DNA of 64,000 nt, taken from assembly GCA_036971475.1 (NCBI GenBank), contig JBAIZL010000004.1:66987010-67051009 (forward strand). The letters are read 5' to 3'. This stretch comes from Prosapia bicincta. Taxonomy: Eukaryota; Arthropoda; Insecta; Hemiptera; Cercopidae. This document shows, piece after piece, positions 24,130-32,725 of this stretch. The first letter of the stretch is position 1, and every line of letters begins with the position of its first letter. The position numbers and the translations under genes are program-made. The notes under the pieces were generated by a model. It searched no databases. It was not told the origin of the DNA and saw only the letters and a list, made by a program, of their open reading frames with translations.

Positions 24130-24480
24130 GTAATAACTTACTGTGGTGGGATATTCACTACTAAGGTGTCTGGAAGGGGGATATAAGGATTTAATGACGT
24201 ATATTTTATGGAAGGGGTGATGTTAATGAATGATATTTCTGTAAGGGTGGATGGTATAGAATGAAGTGTCACAGAGTGGTATATTAAGTAATCAGGGGTG
24301 TTTCGTAGTGACGTAACATGGAATAGGGGTGTTTTAAGCGAAAGGACAGCATGTGTAATAGTGAGGAAACAGTATGGAGAGATATTGAGTAGCGAGATGA
24401 CAGAAAGAGGCATCCTTGTGAGGTGTTTGGAAAGAAGGATATGGGGAAGGTTTCTTTGGGGATATTTATTTGACACAGGG
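24130..24480. repeat. Degenerate G-rich tandem-like sequence
   Basis: Words such as GGAAGGGGGATAT, GGAAGGGGTGATGTTAATGA, AATAGGGGTGTTTTAAG and CAGGGGTGTTTCGTAGTGAC recur irregularly. The plus strand is G-rich. The 112-codon minus frame (24138-24476) is the complement of these repeats and has a repetitive composition, so I do not regard it as a gene. Confidence 0.45.
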
Positions 24481-24561
24481 TAGTGTGACCAGCTATTTAG
24501 TCACCTATTATTTACCCCAAGTTTGACATTCGGATATTTTTTTTTTAATATATAAAAATCC

Positions 24562-24645
24562 TTAGGCGTTACTGGGGATCGAACTTATCACCTTTAGTTT
24601 ATCGGCGAAGTACTCCACTCACTAGACTACTCAGCCGCCGAGTAT
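24562..24645 (-). mobile_element. tRNA-derived SINE head
   Basis: On the minus strand the sequence starts GGCGGCTGAG and contains TAGTCTAGTGAGTGG (A-box-like, 24614-24628) and AAGTTCGATCCCC (B-box-like, 24574-24586) at tRNA-like spacing. An A-rich tail follows at about 24530-24550. No clean cloverleaf with matched acceptor ends is visible, so this is a tRNA-derived SINE or tRNA pseudogene, not a functional tRNA. Confidence 0.6.
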
Positions 24646-24714
24646 AATAACTGTATAAGAACTCTACTTTCGTTAGGCTAAAATAATAACTTGGAGCAAA
24701 TGTGGTGTAAATTT
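24646..24714. other. Spacer
   Basis: Unique AT-rich sequence between the SINE head and the PLE fold-back. Confidence 0.5.
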
Positions 24715-24764
24715 TAATTATAAATAAATAAAACCGCTTAAACCACAGAAATTTTTTATTTATG

Positions 24765-24812
24765 CCCCGATGTACATTTCGATATAAAGCAATCATCTTC
24801 AGAGGAAAATCT
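24765..24812 (-). ncRNA. Hammerhead ribozyme core, left arm
   Basis: On the minus strand: CTGAAGA (24796-24802), a weak 3-bp stem II (GAT/ATC), GAAA (24777-24780), AT-GTAC-AT as minimal stem III, then C as the H17 base. Downstream GGGG can pair, with wobbles, with upstream TCCT as stem I. The catalytic bases are all present, but stem II is weak. Confidence 0.5.
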
Positions 24813-24847
24813 ACAAGACTAACTACATTACAAAAGTTAGTCTTGTA

Positions 24848-24900
24848 GTAATTTTCTCTGAAAAAGATTCCTTTGGAAACGAAATGTACATCGGGGCATA
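24848..24900 (+). ncRNA. Hammerhead-like core, right arm, broken
   Basis: The CUGANGA block reads CTGAAAA (24858-24864), which changes the invariant G8. Stem II (TTCC, loop TTT, GGAA) and GAAA (24881-24884) with AT-GTAC-AT are kept. Predicted inactive. Confidence 0.5.
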
Positions 24901-24937
24901 AATAAAAATTTGTGGTTGTTTTATTTATTTATAATTA

Positions 24938-25119
24938 TTCCAATTAAGAAGTTTACAGAGCTCAGTAACTAGTTGTAGGGTCCAGCATGAAGGCTTCTGA
25001 GGAGGAGACCATTTGCTATAAAGACTAAGAACGGGAGAAAGAGTAACGATTCAAGATGGATTAGAGGGGCGGGAAAGAGAAAGATAATTTATCACAATAA
25101 AATTAATCTCATCGCTTTA
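24938..25119. other. Spacer, nothing recognised
   Basis: Purine-rich patches such as GGGAGAAAGAG; no feature supported. Confidence 0.5.
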
Positions 25120-25530
25120 ATTTAGTACCTCAATACATTCCAAACATTTTGAACGGTGTCGTTCCCATTTCTCCTGAGAAACTGTTGTCTAACGAGTCTG
25201 CAGCGACTCTGTACCACAGCGTTACAACAATAAGACGATGTAACTTCTGCGCAGACGCAGTACTGTGCCTTCATCTCCTCAAACGGCTCTATTACATCAA
25301 CAGAGCAATAGACCTCCAAGGCGATGCAAAGTACAACACATGCCTCGCACATACATCTCGCATGATTACACTCGTCAATTAGTCCGTAAATCCCACATTC
25401 CTTCCTGTGACCAATCAACAGTAATTACCCACTGTGTGTTAATTACTCGGATCCCACCAATCACGGACCTGCCCTTGGCGGAATATCCCGATGTCCAGGA
25501 GTCTGCTTTGTGCTGTGCGTTCTTGTGATT
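25120..25530. other. GC-richer island with overlapping open frames
   Basis: Open frames of 77 and 87 codons (plus) and 98 codons (minus) overlap here. This is one of the least AT-rich patches. None of the translations resembles a known domain. The right part has CCAATCAACAGTAATTACCC and GTTAATTACTCGG (TAATTA words), which favours regulatory DNA over an exon, but this is undecided. Confidence 0.25.
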
Positions 25531-26062
25531 CATTTTAAACTAATATTTCTTTGAAATTCCTTAAATGTTACTTACCCTCTCTTCGTTTTCCTTCCAGTTT
25601 TACAAATTATAAACTAATCAGATTAAGTGATTACTTTAGATTCTCTTGCTACAAGTTCTATATCTTACAACACTTTCATCCCTTATTGAAATATAACACT
25701 AAAACTATCAAATTGTTTTAGAAATTCTTGAAGCTATCGGTTAATATTTCCATCCCCTATCATCAATCTTTGAAACGACTTGAAGTTAGTCACTATATTA
25801 TACAGTTTTTTTGACAACTGTTTCTTATTTTGTCATTGATTATTTCCCCTTCTTTAAAATTGCAACATAAATCTGGTTAATTTAGATATTATCGGCGGCT
25901 AATTAGTAGTTTCCTATCCCCTTTCACATATGTATCTTTGCACTATTACAGTCAGCCTAGAATATTTAAATAATTTCTTGCGACTTTTTTCTTATTCTTT
26001 TCTTCTTCCTCTTTGAAATTGCATCTGAATCTTACGGTATATTTTTCCATTCTGTCCTTTAG
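25531..26062. other. Pyrimidine-rich AT sequence upstream of a candidate exon
   Basis: Increasingly pyrimidine-rich towards 26062 (TTTTCTTCTTCCTCTTTG, then TTCTGTCCTTTAG), which would suit the 3' part of an intron. Nothing else is seen. Confidence 0.35.
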
Positions 26063-26255
26063 CTTACCTTACAGTTCCACTATCATACGGTTGCTTGATG
26101 TTAAATTGCCTACTCAGCGCCGGTTTCGTCTGGGGCTGCAGTGGATATATATGCTCTCGGTCATATTCGCCATTATGTTTGTTGTATACATCCTTTTTAT
26201 GATAGTCAATACTTACACAAATAGGGTTAAAAGACCAAAATTTAAAAAAAACTAA
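26063..26255 (+). CDS. Candidate terminal exon with one transmembrane segment, unknown product
   Basis: A pyrimidine tract ending in TTCTGTCCTTTAG (26051-26062) is followed by an open frame to TAA at 26253-26255. An alternative acceptor is CTTACCTTACAG, ending at 26074. The frame encodes a polar stretch with LPTQRRFRLGLQW, a hydrophobic segment of about 23 residues (IYMLSVIFAIMFVVYILFMI) that could span a membrane, and a basic tail, VKRPKFKKN. The stop codon overlaps a canonical AATAAA (26251-26256 region). The frame is less AT-rich than its flanks. Upstream exons are not identified, and I recognise no family. It could also be a chance frame or a retroposed fragment. Confidence 0.3.
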
Positions 26256-27667
26256 TAAAGTTGAAATATATAACATCAATAGAAGAATTTAATAACTATA
26301 ACTGAGGATCTTGTAAGCATAATAATACTTGGGATAGGCAAAACGTTTGTCAGAAATACTGTATATTTTTGGAGTTTCAAGGTGTTTTATGTTTCAACGT
26401 ATGTGTTATCCAACATTATTACAAAATTGATAAATTTTAAATATTTAATTACATGCAATTCGGGTTAAGGGCAATATTTTTGAAAAATTAATTTGGTAAA
26501 CACGACGAGAGACAAGCATAAAAATAACTACAAATATATAGAATCTTGTGGTTAAATAATTTTAAATCTAAACACGGATGAAATACAAACATGATTATCG
26601 CTGAGTTTAAATCCTACCAAGTCAGATTCTTGTCTATACAGTTTCTAAGAGTTCTTGAAAAATTTTAAAAAAACAATGTTGGAATCATGTTTTTTCTCCT
26701 GTAAAGTCAATTAACAGTAAAGCCAGCCAATTCAACCGGTTGTCTTGAGAAAAACCTTCTCGCTATAATACGGGTTCTCTATATGAACTGTATAATGGAA
26801 GATAAATAAAAGAATGTCGATAGACACGCGGGATGTCTAGATATAATCGAAACGGTCAGACAGACTTGCGGAAGAGAGTTGTCGTTTAAACGTGCCTTTA
26901 CTTCATTCGTCTTAGATCCAGGGCAAGGTTAACTCATTGTAAATTATAAAATAGAATATTTTAAGTTACTGTATGTTATTTACTCAGTCATACGAAGCGA
27001 ATTTCAATGCACGCGCCTATAAACATGATTTTAATGACGTTATACTTGTAAAATTTAGTATTTATAGGTTAGGCCGAGTCCTTCATTCATGGTAAGTGAG
27101 GATAGGTTCCGTTCGGTTGGGTTAGGTCACGACTAGAACAGCGATGGTTGTTGCATGCTGCGCTACCTAGCGGCCATGTTCGTACTACATGTTCACTTGG
27201 TTTGCAGTATGATTTACCGTCTTTAGCTTTTCTTCTTCCACCCTTTATTACTGTAGCATTAAAGTCCTTTGTACATAATTTTTAGGCAAATATGTTAGCT
27301 TAAAGTTATTTGTTCAAAATGTTTAGGTTAGCTTGAAACTTGAGTCATATGTACTCGAGTTTTATGTCGCTCTGTTAGCTATTAGTTCTTTCTATTTATA
27401 TTTCTAAATATTCTGTCCATAATTTAAGTTGGAAGTCACTGGTAAATTGTAAGTTTTCTGTATGATGTAAGGTAGTCATATTGTAATCCAATTAAGTCAG
27501 TCATAGTTTATGTTTCAAGTCATTGGTTTATTGTAAGTCCTCTGTAAGGTGCTAGGAAGTCATATTGTAATACCATCTATGTTTGTAGTTACCATAGGTC
27601 TTAAGTCATACAATTTTCTGTTTTGTGATATTATATCATACACGCATGTTTCTACATGTAAAGTTAG
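26256..27667. other. Unique sequence, one CTCF-like word
   Basis: No gene is supported. GCGCTACCTAGCGGCCA (about 27160-27175) has the complement CCGCTAGGTAGCGC, one base from a CTCF-like CCGCTAGGTGGCGC. The region 27280-27600 contains loosely repeated words (AAGTCAT.GTTTA.TGTAAGT), probably an eroded repeat. Confidence 0.4.
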
Positions 27668-27800
27668 GATAGAAAAAATGTCAGAAATGTACGACCTGAA
27701 TCCAGCCCAACGCCAGAAGCTCAGTCCCCTTTCTCCTTCCCGCAGCCAGTATCGCGTCACAGACGTTATCCCCGAGGACCAACAAACTTCCCTGCTTTAA
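27668..27800 (+). CDS. Candidate 3' terminal exon, unknown product
   Basis: From a possible acceptor (AAGTTAG, ending 27667) the frame reads through MSEMYDLNPAQRQKLSPL and SPSRSQYRVTDVIPEDQQTS to a final LL and TAA at 27798-27800. Third codon positions are strongly G/C (GAC CTG, GCC CAA CGC CAG AAG CTC), unlike the AT-rich flanks, which is the best coding-type bias in the window. A canonical AATAAA lies at 27920-27925, followed by a GT-rich stretch, as expected for a short 3' UTR. The polar, proline/serine-rich tail would suit the cytoplasmic C-terminus of a larger protein. The upstream frame back to 27549 is AT-rich and probably intronic. I recognise no family. Confidence 0.42.
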
Positions 27801-27940
27801 CTGACTGATTATGATGTATATTACTTTACTTAAATATAATATTATGGTAAATGTAAACAAAATATGTTTAATTATAATTTGTTGTAATGAATAATACGGA
27901 TTGTAAAACCATATTTCTCAATAAATATTCCCCAACAATG
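27801..27940 (+). terminator. Possible 3' UTR and polyadenylation signal
   Basis: AT-rich sequence after the candidate stop codon with AATAAA at 27920-27925 and TGTGTTTATG about 15 bp downstream. It is meaningful only if the preceding frame is real. Confidence 0.35.
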
Positions 27941-28717
27941 TGTTTATGAATCTAATTCCTCATTCATAACGACTGCATCTGGGGATGGTGTGTTAAAACC
28001 TCATAGCCTTTTTTCTATCCACACAAGCAGTCACCGATTATTTCCAATTGGAGGTACCTTATCACAAGTCTCTCACTGGACTCGAATAGGCGCGGTAAAT
28101 GCCTTTATTTGCTTATCAATCATGTATTTCCACTTGTTTACATAATATAATTCCACTTATAAATCCACAATATTTCGTTTAAGTCGTGAAATTATTCTGG
28201 TCGAATTTCAGATTATTTAAATGGTTCCATTTTAAAAAACAAGGCTTACCCTTACAACAGTGGATTATAAAACAAAGAGTACTAAGCTATAGGTCCTATA
28301 TTTAAGAGCATTCTAACTACATAGGTTATTATAAATTTGTAACTAGAACACGCGCTGGCCTGATTTTTAGAAGAATAACAATTCTCGTTTATAGGCGCAG
28401 GTTATAAAAGCTATACCTTCTCCACAATTACCTGTATTTTATTTCTGGCGTTTAGTTCATATTTCCTAACAACCGTGACCTCGTCCTAATATTTGCCTCG
28501 TCCTGCACAAACTATAGTAGATTGTACACAGCCTTCCAAAAGCCACGATTTACGGACAAGTGTTTTTAAATTGTTATTATCAGATATTATAGGGGCTATG
28601 ATTCCATAAATAAATGCTTTCATGTTTTCGACAATATTGGAAACATTTTAATAGGAAGAACAGTAGTAAAAGAATGTTTATTTCCATCTACAATAGAAAT
28701 TAAAACTTATTTTCTTA
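27941..28717. other. Unique sequence, nothing recognised
   Basis: AT-rich with no supported feature. Confidence 0.5.
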
Positions 28718-28787
28718 TTACACTTTTGCTATTACTTGCGACCAGACTTTTTTTTAACTAAAAGTTGTTAAATTGTTAACTTACACT

Positions 28788-28826
28788 TGGAGGAAACGTT
28801 TTCGTCTTACGACTTCTTCAGCCTCG
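28788..28826 (-). ncRNA. Hammerhead ribozyme core, left arm, intact by eye
   Basis: On the minus strand: GAGG, CTGAAGA (28815-28821), stem II GTC with a GTAA tetraloop and GAC, GAAA (28800-28803), AA-CG-TT as a tiny stem III, T as the H17 base, then CCTC pairing with GAGG as stem I. The core is identical to the right-arm copy. Confidence 0.65.
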
Positions 28827-28969
28827 TATTTTTGGCGCTAGGAATGCTTCAGTTGTGCTTCTTCGGTAACATAATTTAGAAGTGATGTGATCGAAGAGTA
28901 TGTGTGATCTGTGACGTGTTTGTTCATTTTATTGTGCCGATGCTCATGTTATTTTCCCTCCTCCACAGA

Positions 28970-29149
28970 TGCAACAAAGGCCATAAATTAAACACACTAG
29001 AACAGTATGAACTATATAGACATAGCAACGCACATAAAAATGACATCTTAAATGAACAAACACGGCACAGATCAAACATACTCTTCGATCACATCACTTC
29101 TAACTTTCAAAATAATGGTACCGAGGAAGCACAACTGCAGCATTCCTAG
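28970..29149 (+). pseudogene. Penelope-like element ORF, C-terminal fragment
   Basis: The frame reads KGHKLNTLEQYELYRHSNAH, then KNDILNEQTRHRSNILFDH, before a stop at 29147-29149. The pattern KLNTLEQYE.Y.H....DILN.Q......LFD matches, as I recall the family, the segment that follows the GIY-YIG endonuclease at the C-terminus of PLE proteins. RT and endonuclease domains are absent (5' truncation). The open frame extends upstream to 28904 only because the joined inverted copy happens to be open there. The stop codon is followed within 20 bases by the hammerhead core, as expected for a PLE 3' end. Confidence 0.65.
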
Positions 29150-29161
29150 CGGCAAAAATAC

Positions 29162-29198
29162 GAGGCTGAAGAAGTCGTAAGACGAAAACGTTTCCTCC
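29162..29198 (+). ncRNA. Hammerhead ribozyme core, right arm, intact by eye
   Basis: GAGG (29162-29165), CTGAAGA (29166-29172), stem II GTC-GTAA-GAC, GAAA (29184-29187), AACGTT, T, CCTC (29194-29197). It meets the CUGANGA/GAAA requirements with a closed stem I and II, and it sits just after the PLE stop codon. Confidence 0.65.
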
Positions 29199-29270
29199 AA
29201 GTGTAAATTAATAATTTAACAACTTTTAGTTAACAAAAAGTCTGGTCGCAAGTAATAGCAAAAGTGTAAT

Positions 29271-29999
29271 CAGAATTAACAACCAGCTCGTCATGAACAG
29301 CAACAAGATTTCGACATATTTTCTGTTTGCTCCATGAAAGTACTTATATCTGTTTATTTCTGTTGGAATAGGTTTCAAAAAAAGAAAATTTTCGCGCTCA
29401 CACTTACGTACGAAATATGTTTAAACTACGCCAGGAATGTTGGCACGCTTATAAGTCTGAAGGATTTTTTTTGACGTGTTGGTACACTTGCTAAAAACGT
29501 ATCTACACTGATAACTAAAGATTTACTTCTTATTCACCCGTTGAAAAAGTTTATGTTTTACTACACGCAATATTTTTTATTATTAAAAAGCCAAAATAAA
29601 GTATAATAACTTTTTGGGGTTGGAGTTTCAAAGTTGGTTTCTGCCGATAGTTAGTCTAACAGGTTTTATTTAGCACTGTATAGTGCTATTATAATTTGTA
29701 GTGGTTATATAAATAGTTGAATAGATATTATTTAATACCTTGTCTAAATTTGTCTCTGATTAAAGATTTTAACGTTTCAGTGGATTGTCGTTCACGTTAA
29801 GGTTCTTTGGTTTTATATTCGTCAGTTTAACCATATATACGTATAAAAATGCTTTTGTGGAATGGTTAGGCCTGCACTAGTTCTTAATCATTTAAAATTC
29901 ATACCTAACTTCCAGCATTTTGTTTTTAGTGAGTTATTTTTTGTTATATAACTTTTTCCAAAGATATAGTTTAACTAATGTTTGTAACAGTTCATAGAA
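29271..29999. other. AT-rich sequence, nothing recognised
   Basis: No supported gene or repeat. Confidence 0.5.
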
Positions 30000-30365
30000 A
30001 CGTTGCCGTTTGACACGATAACGTGTAAATCTGACGGTGATAACGTGAGTTTATACCGTACAGTTGACAAGAGCCGGGGACCGCAGGAGGTCACCGGAGT
30101 TACATTGTTGCGGCGAGTCGACAGCGCATTCCTTTCATTACGTTAGTCCGAGCGATTTGCAAATTATATACATTAAGGTAATTTGTCGAGCGGCCGAGGT
30201 TAGCGCGAATCGCTTTCATCTAGCAATGTCAGGGTCAGCCTGCCTTATACAGCGACGGGCACGACATCTGCTCCTTGAGCTTCTGTTCTCCGCCAAACAA
30301 AGAGGCTCGCTTGTATTGTCATTTGTCTTTAACGGAGCCGGGCGATCGTGGGTGCTTATATAGTG
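30000..30365. promoter_or_regulatory. CpG-rich island, candidate regulatory element or exon
   Basis: The strongest GC/CpG-rich unique block of the window (GTTGCGGCGAGTCGACAGCG, GTCGAGCGGCCGAGGTTAGC). It contains GATTTGCAAATTATATA (octamer/homeodomain-like), AACAAAG and ATTGTC words (HMG-box-like), and GCTTATATAGTGG at the right end (30354-30366), which could act as a TATA-like box. A 99-codon plus frame starting at a TTG covers 30064-30363 but has no recognisable domain. I favour regulatory DNA. Confidence 0.3.
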
Positions 30366-30522
30366 GTCAACATTTGTCAGGTTTTTTCATGAAGTTCTTA
30401 TTTGTATTGCTCTAGGAGGTTTTGATATCAGAAATAAATATTTGAGGCGTGTTTTAAGGCTGGCACACGCTCGCGCGTACACACTTTCTAGCAACCAGTG
30501 TGTGTGTGTGTGTTTGTGTGTT

Positions 30523-30564
<42 letters not shown>

Positions 30565-31914
30565 AGAGAGAGATAATTAGGTTATAGGTTTAATTAACCA
30601 AGTTGCAGATTAAGCCCCACGCCATAGGAAGATTTGCGATTTAAGGATCACGTGGGCAAAGTTATTAATGTATTCTTAAGTGTCAGCTTGTATCCTAATG
30701 TCTAGGGATATCTGTATACGTGGGGTAGATATTATATTATACTACTCTAAACCAGAGGGAAGGATTATCAACGGGGGAAATAAGGGTCTAGAGGTGCTTT
30801 CGTCAAGGGTCATGACGGGGGAAAAGCGTGCCCAAATATCTGTTGGATGGCATTTCTAGTTGACGAACATGCTCTTTGCCGAAGCTATTTTCTCTGAAGC
30901 CATATAACCACCGTTACTGCCTGACCTTGGGGAGAATGTATATGGTCCTGATTCTGCTCGGAAGTAAATGTTTCACTACGCTTGTGAGACGGGTTGCTGA
31001 CGTTGAAATACAGGCGATTTTCTAGCCAACAGGCTGGACGTGACAATACGCTTAACTTTAAGGTCAGACACTGCTCTATGTAGAAATAGATGCGCCTTAA
31101 GTTACATAACAAGTAGATTGTAGCATTCCTCAGCTTCTCTGAAAGAATAATGGTACCGGAAGACTTTCTTTACCACTCGTTAAAGTTCAAATTATATCCA
31201 GTGAATCGACTGATCTTCGCTCCTTCTAAAGTTGCCTAGGCTAGGTTAGTTCTTAACTTTAAATGTCAGTGACTCAAGCAATTCAACCTGGTAATTCATA
31301 GTTAGTTCTAAGGGACTACGTCTTCCGTGTAATGCAGGGGTAAACGTACATTTTCGCTGTAATTAAGAGATTTTTTTGATTTAAAACAAATTCCTTCTCC
31401 GAAGCTCTTCTGTGTGAGAATAATTTTAAAGCAATTTAAATTCCTTAAAGAGTTAAAAATTCATTGACTCTAAAGTGTGAATGTCAGAGTTATGCGGAAT
31501 GTTAAGGGTGATAAATATTCCTTCCACTTTTGTAACATGTACCTCTTTAACCAATTGACTGTCGAAGTCTAACATCAAGTGCTTTCCCCTGCTCAGTCGT
31601 AGAGCAGTCGATATTGCTGGATTATTTATTAGGTTTCCGTCTTTATACGCATTCAGAAACGTCGCAGCCAGTACAATGCGTGCCACAAACTAATTAACCT
31701 GTATTGTGTTGCCCGTACGTATACAGTTACTTGTTTTCAAACAATGGTGTGTTATTTTTGTGTCGAACAGAAATTCACAACCAATAAAACTTAAAGCACA
31801 CCATATATCTTCTTAATTTTATCTCCAAGATTTACAAACAAATATAAGAAATTATAAGAGTGTGAATATTAGACAAATATAATACGAGTTAATGGTATGA
31901 AAATTTGGCTTTTA
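30366..31914. other. Unique sequence with (GT)n and (GA)n microsatellites
   Basis: (TG)n at about 30500-30520 and (GA)n at about 30525-30572; such GAGA tracts can bind GAGA-type factors. The 75- to 77-codon minus frames at 30885-31112 and 31453-31686 show no family resemblance. Otherwise nothing is recognised. Confidence 0.5.
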
Positions 31915-32725
31915 CCTAACCCAACCTACCCTATTTCAACTTTACCTAACCTAACTTTACCCAACCTATCCTCACTTAACCTATTTTAAATACAAAATTG
32001 CCCAACCTAACCTTACCTACCTTTACCCAATCTAACCTTACCTATCCTTACCCTACCTACCCTAATGCAACCTTACCCTACCTACCCTAATGCAACCTTA
32101 CCCAACCTAATCTTACCTATCCTTACCCTACCTACCTTAATGCAACCTTACCCAACCTAATCTTACCTATCCTTACCCTACCTACCTTAATGCAACCTTA
32201 CCCAACCTATTCTTACCTATCCTTACCCTACCTACCTTAATGCAACCTTACCCAACCTATTCTTACCTATCCTTACCCTACCTACCCTAATGCAACCTTA
32301 CCCAACCTAATCTTACCTATCCTTACCCTACCTACCCTAATTCAACCTTCCCCGACATAATCTTACCTAACCTAACCTTCCCTATCCTTACCTAACCTAA
32401 CCTTACCTAACCTAACCTTACCTAACATAATATAACCTAATCTTTCCTAACCTAACCTAACCTACTCCGGTCTTATCTAACATAACCTACCCTTATTTTA
32501 ACCTAACCTAAAATAACCTTACCTAACATAATATAACTTAATTCTCCACAATCTAACCTTTGCTGGTGTAATCTAACATGTCTTAACATAATAACCTACC
32601 TTTTCTTAACTTAACCTAAAATAACCTAACCTTACATAATTCAACCTAATTTTACCTAATATAATAGGGTATAACTTAACCAAACTTTAACCTAACGTAA
32701 TATACCCTATCCTTACTTAACGTAA
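31915..32725. repeat. Degenerate telomere-like CCTAA array with a 50-bp higher-order unit
   Basis: About 800 bp of pentamers one or two changes away from CCTAA, the complement of the insect telomeric TTAGG. Perfect runs of CCTAA occur near 32446-32460. At about 32090-32340 a 50-bp unit repeats (AATGCAA at about 32139, 32189, 32239 and 32289). It parses exactly into ten pentamers: CCTAC, CTTAA, TGCAA, CCTTA, CCCAA, CCTAA, TCTTA, CCTAT, CCTTA, CCCTA. This is an interstitial telomere-like array or a satellite derived from one. Confidence 0.85.

Larger units (their letters stand above)
24715..24937. mobile_element. PLE-type fold-back, relative of the 13.4-kb element
   Basis: A palindrome of about 223 bp centred at about 24828. 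Each arm, read outwards, carries CTGAA.A, a hairpin, CGAAATGTACATCGGGGCAT, AAATAAAAA, TTTGTGGTT and TTTATTTATTTATAATTA. It shares its core and outer ends with 13390-13603, but the stem II loop and the TCGGGGCAT segment differ. The two are therefore separate insertions of one family or subfamily. Confidence 0.65.
28718..29270. mobile_element. PLE fold-back: two head-to-head 3' copies, one keeping ORF sequence
   Basis: Arms of about 200 bp (left 28718-28935, right about 29050-29270) are complementary from CTATTACTTGCGACCAGA at the outer edge through the ribozyme core to CAAACATACTCTTCGATCAC. The right copy extends further and keeps the end of a PLE reading frame (28970-29149). The 3' ends face outwards and the truncated 5' sides meet near 28935-28950. 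One inserted copy plus a partial inverted copy is a known style of PLE insertion. Confidence 0.8.

Noticed and set aside
24138..24476. 112-codon minus-strand open frame
   Set aside because: It is the complement of degenerate G-rich repeats, with repetitive composition and no domain.
24562..24645. Functional tRNA gene
   Set aside because: A- and B-boxes are present, but acceptor stems do not match and the anticodon arm is unclear, so it is a SINE or pseudogene.
25122..25528. Protein-coding gene from three overlapping frames
   Set aside because: Frames overlap on both strands, as expected in a GC-richer patch; none has a domain or clear splice sites.
30064..30363. 99-codon plus-strand frame in a CpG island
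   Set aside because: It begins at TTG and has no domain; GC-rich DNA leaves frames open by chance. Kept only as part of the regulatory-island call.
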